From: Prevotella sp.
GTDB taxonomy: Bacteria; Bacteroidota; Bacteroidia; Bacteroidales; Bacteroidaceae
Assembly: GCA_024688365.1 (NCBI GenBank)
Contig: JAILEG010000033.1
Span: 62,001-126,000 of the forward strand
DNA: 64,000 nucleotides
Direction of reading: 5' to 3'
Shown here one piece after another: positions 7,248 to 14,657 of this stretch (its first letter is position 1; each line of letters starts with the position of its first letter). The notes below the pieces were generated by a model that saw nothing but the letters and a program-made list of their open reading frames with translations, ran no database searches and had not been told where the DNA came from. A program made the translations under genes and the position numbers.

Positions 7248-10200
7248 ATGAAAAAGAAATTACTGGTCGTAATGGGTCTGCTCATGTCCGGTACATTGAT
7301 GTCGCAGGCATCGGTGGCTGATGAATGGGACATACCTGTGGCTGATGCCAGTGGGCGTGTGGGTGCATTGATGCCTTACACCCGTTACGACTCCGAGGCA
7401 GCATCGCTGGGTGGTGGAGCCACGATGAGAACATCACACAAATGGGACCGCATGAACATTGCCTCACAGGCTTCCCGACAGTCATACATCGAGCTGCCTT
7501 CAGCCGGATCCTATGCCGAATGGACAATGAACACCGTGACTGATGGGGTCACTCTGCGCTTCACCCTACCTGATTCTGGCGATGGAATGGGGCTGAATGG
7601 GTCATTGGATGTCTATGTGAACGGCAGAAAGACAAAGACCGTTGACCTCACCTCTTATTATATGTATCAGTATTTTGCCAGCGGAAATCCTTCAGACAGC
7701 AATGATGGTGGTGCGGCAGCCTTTGCCTTTGATGAGGTCCACTTCACACTCAGCACACCATTGAAGGCTGGCGACCGAATCAGAATACAGAGCAGTGGTG
7801 ACAACGGTCTGACCTATGGAGTGGACTTTATAGAGACGGAGAGCATACCGGCTGAGATAGAGCGGCCGGAAGGGGCAGTCAGTGTGACTGATTTCGGGGC
7901 AGTTGCCGATGACGGCCAGGACGACCTTGAAGCCTTCAAAAAGGCCCTTGCAGCTGCTGATGCAGGCTCAAAGGTGTTGTATATCCCGGCTGGCACGTGG
8001 CATCTGAGCAGCATCTGGTACGTCTTTGGCAGTGATGTGAAGATAACGGGTGCCGGCATTTGGTACACCAATCTGAAATTTACCAACCCAAACACCTTCG
8101 GTGGAGGAATATCGGGTGGTAATGGCTCAAACGGTCCGGACGGTTATTGCTCGAATATGGAAATCTGCAACTTCTATATGAACTCCAGTCTGCGCAGCCG
8201 CTATAACCAGCAGGCGGTATATAAGTGCTTCATGGATGTGTTCAAGGGCGGATCCGTCATCCATGACATTTGGGAGGATCACTTTGAGTGTGGCTTTTGG
8301 ATAGCCGACTACAACGGTGCCATGGACTACAGTGACGGTTTGAAGATTGTCAACTGCCGTATCCGCAACAATCTGGCTGACGGTGTGAACTTCTGCAAGG
8401 GCACCAGCAATGCCACGGTCTATAACTGCAACATCCGTAATAACGGCGATGACGGACTGGCCATGTGGAATGATACCGGTAATGCCAAGGACGAGTCAGG
8501 GAACGTCTTTGCCTATAATACGATCGACTTCATCTGGCGTGCAGGCGGTATAGCTATTTATGGAGGCGACGGGCACAAGGTGTATAACAACTACATCTGC
8601 GACATGTATCTTGCATCAGGCATTCATCTGAACACCACTTTCCCTGGTGACAAGTTCGTCAATACCCGTAACATCAGTTTTGACAACAACATCCTTGTGC
8701 GCTGTGGCACCAATGCTGACAGCTGGAGAGAGGACTTGGCTGCCATTGACCTGAAGGAGAACGTGAGGAACGTCACCTTCACCAACACACAGATTTACGA
8801 TTCTCCGTTTGATGCCATCCGTATCTTGAACGGGCCGGAGAATATCGTTTTCCGTCAAACGAAGATACTTGGCTCGGCACTATCAGGCGAGACCGACCGA
8901 TATTCCACTTGGGAACACTCCTGTGCCGCCATCCGTCTGCAGAATGAAAACATCATTTTCCAGGATACCAAGATTGCCAATGTATCGGATGACAAGGTGG
9001 GTAACAACAGCACATGGCCTCTGTGGACTGACAACAACGGAGAGCTTGCCAAGTCTGTGGGCTATGAGTATCTGTCTGATGCCGCCTATAAGGTTCCTGA
9101 CTATCCAGCTGCCGACAACTCCCAGGCCGGTGGTATCGTCAATCCGCTTGATGGTATCACGGGTTATGACGTGGCTCTGCAGGGCTTGCGTTGGGAGAAT
9201 GGTGATGGAAAGACTGACATTAAGGAAGGTGATTCCGTCACTTTCAAGGCTGCGATTACCAATATAAGTAAGGTGGATATTCCTGCTGGTGTAAGGATAG
9301 GGCTGCAGGTGAAGGTTGATGGCAAACTTGTATTCGTTGGTACAGGCTATAAAGAGGGGCTGAAGGCAGGCCAGAGTGTCATAATCAATACGGTTTCATC
9401 ATGGACTGCAACTCCTGGCGGACATGAGATTGTAGCTGTTGCCGATTATCAGAACCGTCTTCCTGATGAGGTGAGCAAGGAGAACAATCTCCGTACAAAG
9501 CATTTCAACGTCATCGAGACTGAGACTTCAGGCAGCTATACGGCTGTGACGGGTGGTTATGACCTTTATGTGACCAAGGTAAGTTGTGACCGCAAACGTA
9601 TTGATGCAGGTGATGCAGTCATCTTCTCAGCCGTTGTTGTCAATGCCGGAGACCGTGACATTCCAGCCGGAACGGTTATCGGGGCACAGTTCCAGGTGGA
9701 CGGAAACACATCAGCCATCACCTGGTCCGACACCTATAAGGATGGTCTGAAGGCACATTCCTTTGTCACGTTGACAGCCAACGGTGGCTCAAATGGCAGC
9801 AACAAGTGGATGGCAACCAACGGAAAGCATGTTATCACGGCATGGGTTGATGATGTTAACCGACTGAGTGGGGAGGTGAATGAAGCTAACAACAAGACTG
9901 ACATTACCCTTGACATTCCCCATGCAGCCGTCCAGTATATAGAGAATCCTGATGCTCCTGATGACCTTGACCATCCCGGACAGACGGAAGAGCCAGTCCC
10001 TGCAACAGGAGAGACAATCCGCCTTAATGGCTCATCTGTGACTTATTCCTCAGCCCATCAGCTCGATTTTACAGGTGTTGACGGTCTGAAAGCCTATATC
10101 GTCACTGGTTACGTTGAGAAGAACGGTGAGGTTTCAGTGAAGTTGACTGAGGCTGATGTCGTTCCGGCAAACACAGGACTGGTTCTTTACGGTATGGCGG

Positions 10201-10586
10201 GAAGGGAATATAAGGTGAGCTACTCCGATGCAAGGGCTGTCTACAGCAACCTGCTGAAGGCTGTCGTTGAGCCAATGACCGTCCAGCCTGCTGAGAATGG
10301 ATATGTCAATCTCTGCATGATTGATGGCAATTTCTATATGTTCAGCAGACCGATGGACTTTTCAGGCAACAAGGCTTACCTGCAGTTGCCTTCCTTCCTG
10401 TTTGCTTCGGGTGCGAAGAAGGTGACAGTCCTCTTCGATGAGACAACGGGTATTGATGACGTGCATGCAGAAACGATGGCCAGTGGAGCATATTATGACC
10501 TGCAGGGACGCTTTATGGGCACATCCCGCTCAGGTCTGAGAAAGGGAATTTACATCCATAATGGTAAGAAAATTGTTATAAACTAA
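7248..10586 (+). CDS. Secreted GH87-like glucanase with CBM6-like and CARDB domains
   Basis: Likely extracellular endo-glucanase, best matched to GH87 (alpha-1,3-glucanase/mycodextranase). Order of parts: signal peptide to about residue 22; CBM6-like beta-sandwich about 30-205; right-handed beta-helix from SVTDFGAVADDG (residue 211) to about 610, with Asp-rich turns YSDGL, ADGVNF and GDDGLAMW typical of the GH87 catalytic cleft; two CARDB-type modules at about 640-745 and 770-885; a beta domain; and a C-terminal tail GIDDVHAE...YYDLQGRF...KGIYIHNGKK from residue 1068, the Prevotella version of a secretion or sorting tail. 1112 residues. It heads the 7.2-22.9 kb polysaccharide locus. The family call is from motif memory; another beta-helix family is possible. 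Confidence 0.72.
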   Translation: MKKKLLVVMGLLMSGTLMSQASVADEWDIPVADASGRVGALMPYTRYDSEAASLGGGATMRTSHKWDRMNIASQASRQSYIELPSAGSYAEWTMNTVTDGVTLRFTLPDSGDGMGLNGSLDVYVNGRKTKTVDLTSYYMYQYFASGNPSDSNDGGAAAFAFDEVHFTLSTPLKAGDRIRIQSSGDNGLTYGVDFIETESIPAEIERPEGAVSVTDFGAVADDGQDDLEAFKKALAAADAGSKVLYIPAGTWHLSSIWYVFGSDVKITGAGIWYTNLKFTNPNTFGGGISGGNGSNGPDGYCSNMEICNFYMNSSLRSRYNQQAVYKCFMDVFKGGSVIHDIWEDHFECGFWIADYNGAMDYSDGLKIVNCRIRNNLADGVNFCKGTSNATVYNCNIRNNGDDGLAMWNDTGNAKDESGNVFAYNTIDFIWRAGGIAIYGGDGHKVYNNYICDMYLASGIHLNTTFPGDKFVNTRNISFDNNILVRCGTNADSWREDLAAIDLKENVRNVTFTNTQIYDSPFDAIRILNGPENIVFRQTKILGSALSGETDRYSTWEHSCAAIRLQNENIIFQDTKIANVSDDKVGNNSTWPLWTDNNGELAKSVGYEYLSDAAYKVPDYPAADNSQAGGIVNPLDGITGYDVALQGLRWENGDGKTDIKEGDSVTFKAAITNISKVDIPAGVRIGLQVKVDGKLVFVGTGYKEGLKAGQSVIINTVSSWTATPGGHEIVAVADYQNRLPDEVSKENNLRTKHFNVIETETSGSYTAVTGGYDLYVTKVSCDRKRIDAGDAVIFSAVVVNAGDRDIPAGTVIGAQFQVDGNTSAITWSDTYKDGLKAHSFVTLTANGGSNGSNKWMATNGKHVITAWVDDVNRLSGEVNEANNKTDITLDIPHAAVQYIENPDAPDDLDHPGQTEEPVPATGETIRLNGSSVTYSSAHQLDFTGVDGLKAYIVTGYVEKNGEVSVKLTEADVVPANTGLVLYGMAGREYKVSYSDARAVYSNLLKAVVEPMTVQPAENGYVNLCMIDGNFYMFSRPMDFSGNKAYLQLPSFLFASGAKKVTVLFDETTGIDDVHAETMASGAYYDLQGRFMGTSRSGLRKGIYIHNGKKIVIN

Positions 10587-10598
10587 ATCCGTTTCAAG

Positions 10599-10802
10599 AT
10601 GAAGAAAGAAAATTATGTGTCTCCACGTATGAAGTATGTTCCCATCAGAGGAGAAGAACTGATGGGAATGTCCATCCCTGACACCAAGACAGTGACCATC
10701 ATGCCGGGACCTCCTCCTGGTCCTCCAGAGGCAAAGGAGAGTCTGGGTGGTACAGTATCGGCATCAGACGAGACATCCGTACACAGCGTATGGGATGATT
10801 AG
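10599..10802 (+). CDS. Small companion protein of the glucanase (67 aa)
   Basis: Unrecognised small protein starting 12 bases after the glucanase stop and ending just before a strong terminator, so it is translated from the same mRNA. It has no signal peptide or membrane helix. It opens with KKENYVSPRMKYVPI, contains a short Pro-Gly run (MPGPPPGPPEAKES), and ends in VHSVWDD. Short proteins with a YxxPxMxxVxxxxEEL opening and a W-D/E-rich end are, from memory, common behind secreted proteins and Sus loci in Prevotella. Function unknown. Confidence 0.75.
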   Translation: MKKENYVSPRMKYVPIRGEELMGMSIPDTKTVTIMPGPPPGPPEAKESLGGTVSASDETSVHSVWDD

Positions 10803-10832
10803 TGGGAATCCATTTATGATGGATGTAAGTGT

Positions 10833-10864
10833 TATCGGCTGGAAGTTTTTCCAGCCGATATTTT
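10833..10864 (+). terminator. Rho-independent terminator of the glucanase operon
   Basis: TATCGGCTGG (10833-10842) pairs perfectly with CCAGCCGATA (10851-10860) and is followed by TTTT. It also overlaps the -33 TTTG (10862-10865) of the next gene's promoter. Confidence 0.92.
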
Positions 10865-10892
10865 GTTTTCTGTGAGAAAAACTCTATATTTG
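10862..10892 (+). promoter_or_regulatory. Promoter of the SusR-like regulator
   Basis: TTTG (10862-10865), a 19-bp spacer, then TATATTTG (10885-10892), followed by CA. This matches the Bacteroidota sigma-ABfr consensus and lies about 50 bases before the regulator's start. Confidence 0.75.
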
Positions 10893-10944
10893 CAGATGAG
10901 TCAGAGTCTTTTCTGTCTCATTACCCATTTAACGGATACCTGAC

Positions 10945-12543
10945 ATGAAATCAATCATAAGCCTTCTCATGCTGCTCGCATGCCTGTCAGTTCCAGCCTT
11001 TCCACAGGCTTCTGAACCCAATACGGAGAACCGGCTGGAGCAGTTGGACAAGAGCCTGGCGGCCAAGAGGCAATATGAGGAGCAGAAACTCAATGACATC
11101 AAGGAGGTGAAGATGAGCATGGTATCAGCTTCTCCTTCAGGGCGGCTTGCTGCTTATCGTGTGCTTTTCAGCCAGTATTCGTCTTATCAGTATGACTCTG
11201 CTTATGTCTATGCCAACCATCTGCTTACGGAGGCGCGCCGCCTGAAGAGTGCTGACTACGAGGTGGAGGCCCGCTGTGACCTTGTTTTCTGCCTTCTTTC
11301 AGCCGGATTGTACAAGGAAGCCTTTGATGCCCTTGCCGCCATCCATACTGACGGGACTACGGCCGCTGCCCGTAAACTTTATTTCACCACGGCTTCCCGT
11401 CTTTATTATGATGTCTCCGACTACACCCGGACGCAGCCTTACCAGCAGCAATACATCCGTCAGGGTGGCATCTACACCGATTCCTTGCTCCATTATCTCC
11501 GCCGTGGGTCAGCCGAATGGCTCTATGCCGTGGGCATACGGCAGATGAAGGAGGAAAAATATGCAGCCTGTCTTGATACTTTCAACCAGTTCCTGAAGCA
11601 GAAAGATGTTGATGTTCATCAGAAGGCAATTGTCACCTCTTGTCTGGGATGGGTCTATCTGTTCATGAAGAATGACGGACAGGCCGTTGATTACCTTGCC
11701 CAGGCAGCCATCTACGACAATGTGGGTGCCATCAGGGAGACCACTGCGCTCTGTACCTTGGCACGTCTGCTCTATCGGAAAGGCGACATCCAGCGGGCAA
11801 CAGAGTATGTCCGGCAGTCGCTTTCCAATGCCAACTTCTACGGGGCACGCCAGCGTGTGATAGAGGTAAGCAGCATTCTGCCCATCATAGAGCAGGACCG
11901 GTTCAAGGTAATGCAGGGACAGCGTAATGCAATAGCCATAGCAGCCATCATTGCCATCCTCTTCGTGCTGGGATTACTGATGAGTTGGTGGTTCATCCGT
12001 CGCCAGATGTTGAAGCTGAAGATGGCACAGCAGACCATTGCCAGGCGCAACGGGCAGTTGGAGAAGAAGAACAATCAGCTGGAGGAGGTGAACAAGATCA
12101 AGGATGAATACATCGGAAAGTCATTCTATATCAATTCCGAATACATCAACAAGGTGGAGAAACTCTACCGGACCATCGACCGTAAGATAGCCACCCAGCG
12201 CTTTGAGGACCTCCGCTCATCACTGAAGGAGAGTGAGCTGATAGCCGAGCGCAAGTCAATGTTTGCCGATTTCGATGAGACCTTCCTAAAGCTCTTCCCG
12301 CAGTTCATTGAGAAATACAACGAACTCTTCCCCCATTCTGAGCAGAAACCATCTGAAAAACCCAATCAGCTCACCACGGAGATGCGCATCTTTGCCCTCA
12401 TCCGCCTTGGCATCAACGACTCTGAGCGCATTGCCAAGTTCCTTAACTATTCCGTCCACACCATCAATACTTACAAGACCCGTGTCAAGAACCGATCGAA
12501 TATTGACAATGACCAGTTTGAGCGGCGGATAATGGAGATATAG
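10945..12543 (+). CDS. Membrane-spanning SusR-like transcriptional regulator (DUF6377 type)
   Basis: Likely sensor-activator of the adjacent Sus locus. Visible architecture: signal or anchor segment 1-22; periplasmic helical TPR-like repeats about 60-310 (repeated A-Y/W-xx-G-x-ALxYL patterns); one membrane helix about 328-350 (AIAAIIAILFVLGLLM); a coiled coil about 355-395; and a cytoplasmic C-terminal part ending in a helix-turn-helix (IRLGINDSERIAKFLNYS, then VHTINTYKTRVKNRS). TPR-membrane-coiled coil-HTH is the layout of SusR-type and DUF6377 regulators, which sense an oligosaccharide in the periplasm. It has its own promoter and lies between the GH87-like gene and the susCD operon. Confidence 0.82.
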   Translation: MKSIISLLMLLACLSVPAFPQASEPNTENRLEQLDKSLAAKRQYEEQKLNDIKEVKMSMVSASPSGRLAAYRVLFSQYSSYQYDSAYVYANHLLTEARRLKSADYEVEARCDLVFCLLSAGLYKEAFDALAAIHTDGTTAAARKLYFTTASRLYYDVSDYTRTQPYQQQYIRQGGIYTDSLLHYLRRGSAEWLYAVGIRQMKEEKYAACLDTFNQFLKQKDVDVHQKAIVTSCLGWVYLFMKNDGQAVDYLAQAAIYDNVGAIRETTALCTLARLLYRKGDIQRATEYVRQSLSNANFYGARQRVIEVSSILPIIEQDRFKVMQGQRNAIAIAAIIAILFVLGLLMSWWFIRRQMLKLKMAQQTIARRNGQLEKKNNQLEEVNKIKDEYIGKSFYINSEYINKVEKLYRTIDRKIATQRFEDLRSSLKESELIAERKSMFADFDETFLKLFPQFIEKYNELFPHSEQKPSEKPNQLTTEMRIFALIRLGINDSERIAKFLNYSVHTINTYKTRVKNRSNIDNDQFERRIMEI

Positions 12544-12865
12544 ACAGTTGTCAGTGTCAGGTTTCCCAACGGTCAGTTTCAGTTAGCTTCATGACACGTC
12601 TACCTTCATATAATGCCGTTCTCAACACTTTTGCAGTACCCTTTCCATAGCTCTTTTACACCTTTACAAGCTAATACTTATATTATATTCAGGCACTCAT
12701 TTCAAACTATAGACACGCTGATAATCAGCCTTTTAGTGTTTATACTCCCCTTTTTGGCTTTATACATTCCGTAGTTTTCTTTAATAAAGGTGAAAGGATA
12801 ACTAACTTTGCCAGTACGAAAACCAAATCGAAAGTATAATTTCATAACTAAAAACAAGATTCACT
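12544..12865. promoter_or_regulatory. Intergenic region with promoter of the susCD operon
   Basis: About 320 bases without a gene. A TAACTTTG -7 element at 12803-12810 followed by CC precedes the DUF5004 gene by about 55 bases. No consensus TTTG is present at the expected -33 position, which fits an activator-dependent promoter, possibly served by the regulator just upstream (inference). Confidence 0.55.
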
Positions 12866-13372
12866 ATGAGAACAATCACAAGTAAGATGCTTGGAGTTGT
12901 GCTGTTGTTGTCGGCGACAATGACGTTCACAGGGTGTTCCACGGTTGATGATGGCGACTACACCGCACCGATTACGCTTACCGAGAAGGTGGGCGGAAAG
13001 TGGGTGCTGAACTCCGTTGTGCAGACCGATGAGGCGAATGCCCGTACAAAGACACTGACTGACCTGCTCGATTTCGACACGTTTGTCATCAATCTCAATC
13101 AGGATGAGGCTGGCAATGCCACCACATTCTCCATCGAGGGTAATGCTCCGTTGCTGCTGCCTGTGAGCGGTACGTGGCAGATGGACCATGACTTCACCAA
13201 GAGTGACAATACTGCCAGCCGTATTCTGCTCAATGACGGAAAGAGTGAGACGGCCCTGACGGTGACCGCAGTGCCTGGAAACACGAAGACACTGGAGTAC
13301 CGTCTGACCCGCAGGACCAACGGGCAGCCCTTCGTTTCCTATACGTATAACCTAATGCAAGCAGTAAAGTAA
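12866..13372 (+). CDS. DUF5004-like (lipocalin-like) lipoprotein
   Basis: Predicted lipoprotein of 168 residues: hydrophobic N-terminus with the lipobox-like TFTG-Cys at about residue 24. The mature part is beta-rich with the pattern typical of DUF5004/lipocalin-like proteins: GKWVLNSV near residue 48, a central L-rich strand, and GTWQMDHD near 108. Such proteins are recurrent first genes of Sus-like operons; their exact role, perhaps surface glycan capture, is not established. It is directly followed, with no gap, by the next exported protein gene. Confidence 0.75.
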   Translation: MRTITSKMLGVVLLLSATMTFTGCSTVDDGDYTAPITLTEKVGGKWVLNSVVQTDEANARTKTLTDLLDFDTFVINLNQDEAGNATTFSIEGNAPLLLPVSGTWQMDHDFTKSDNTASRILLNDGKSETALTVTAVPGNTKTLEYRLTRRTNGQPFVSYTYNLMQAVK

Positions 13373-14590
13373 ATGACTATGAAGAAAATATTATTCGCAT
13401 TGATGTGCCTGTTCCCGCTCACATTGTTGGCAGGAACGAAGGTCGGGACACCAAAGTGCTGGACTGTTCCGGCTGTCTTCACAGGCGATGAGGAGGTCAC
13501 TTTCTATTATGATGTGACTGATGTGGGATTTCCAGAGGGGGTTGACCTCTATCTTTGGGCATGGCAGCCTTCAGAGCCTGATGCCGGGAATGGCGGCAAC
13601 TCGTCAGACTTTGCCAAGTTGGAGTATCTCGGTAACAACATCTATAAGAAGACTATGGTCCCCACGGAGTACTTCCACTGTGACGTGTCGGCCTTTGAGA
13701 ATCCTGACTGGCCAGGCTTCTGGCAGCAGCTGAAGACCAAGGAGGACAACTTATGGTCAACCGAGTTCGCTGCTCCCGACAGCCGTCTCGACTTTGACGA
13801 GTTCAAAAAGTCAGGCGAGCCCATCCGCTTCTACAGCGGCCGTAAGGCGGCAGGATTCACTGATAAGTTCACGCTTGATGAGCCACTGACTGTCCTTGTC
13901 AATCCTGACCTTTATAAATTGGGTGGGCGCACGATGACTGAAATCTCAAAGGATGCCAACTTCGTGCAGTTCGGTGTACACTCCGGCCTGAATGACTGGG
14001 CAGTGATGCAGAGCCTGGACGTATGGCGTCCGGCGGTGCTTGCCAAGACTGAGGTAAGGAAACTCTCCAATGGTCTCTATGCGTGGAACGTGGGTGTGCC
14101 CTCAACCTATTACGCTTACAATCCACAGGATGCAGGACAGGCTGACGCTCCTACCCTCCTTGCCAATCCTGATGAGAAGGCAAACTTCCAGTTGGAGAAC
14201 ATGACTTATCTTATCGTGGAGGTCATCAGGGACGACAAGGGTGCCAACCAGTGGGGTGCCAACAGTGGCGACCAGCTGCAGAAAGCCGGTACGGCAACTC
14301 CTTACCCTGACCCTCTGTTCTCTTTCTTCCCATCCCGTGTCAGTGCCAAGGACATCCTCACGCTGACCCGTGAGTACAATGAGCGCACGGCCGGAGAACT
14401 TACCTATACCATTGTGGCAGGACAGAAGACGCTGACCGGCACCATGCCGGGTGTGCGTGACAGGCGTGAGGCAACCATTGACCTCAATAAGGAACTCCAG
14501 GGCACTGATGCCACTGAGCTGAAGGTGACCATCAAGAGCCAGAAGGGAACTGTGGTTGAGTCGACCATTCCACTCATCATTCCTGATTAA
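13373..14590 (+). CDS. Exported protein of the Sus operon, possible surface glycan-binding protein
   Basis: Not recognised as a named family. The ORF begins immediately after the preceding stop; Met3 (13379), which starts KKILFALMCLFPLTLLA, is the better start. A signal peptide without an obvious lipobox is followed by a beta-rich, aromatic-rich protein (many W and Y residues, e.g. YLWAWQPSEP, VQFGVHSGLNDW). No catalytic motif is visible. Its place directly before susC, in the position often taken by SusE/F-like proteins, suggests carbohydrate binding in or at the outer membrane. This role is inference from position. Confidence 0.7.
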   Translation: MTMKKILFALMCLFPLTLLAGTKVGTPKCWTVPAVFTGDEEVTFYYDVTDVGFPEGVDLYLWAWQPSEPDAGNGGNSSDFAKLEYLGNNIYKKTMVPTEYFHCDVSAFENPDWPGFWQQLKTKEDNLWSTEFAAPDSRLDFDEFKKSGEPIRFYSGRKAAGFTDKFTLDEPLTVLVNPDLYKLGGRTMTEISKDANFVQFGVHSGLNDWAVMQSLDVWRPAVLAKTEVRKLSNGLYAWNVGVPSTYYAYNPQDAGQADAPTLLANPDEKANFQLENMTYLIVEVIRDDKGANQWGANSGDQLQKAGTATPYPDPLFSFFPSRVSAKDILTLTREYNERTAGELTYTIVAGQKTLTGTMPGVRDRREATIDLNKELQGTDATELKVTIKSQKGTVVESTIPLIIPD

Positions 14591-14657
14591 ACTAAGACAG
14601 GAGTACCTTTAAGGGTCTCTCTCAAATCTTATTCAATCCATAAAAGCATTATCATCT

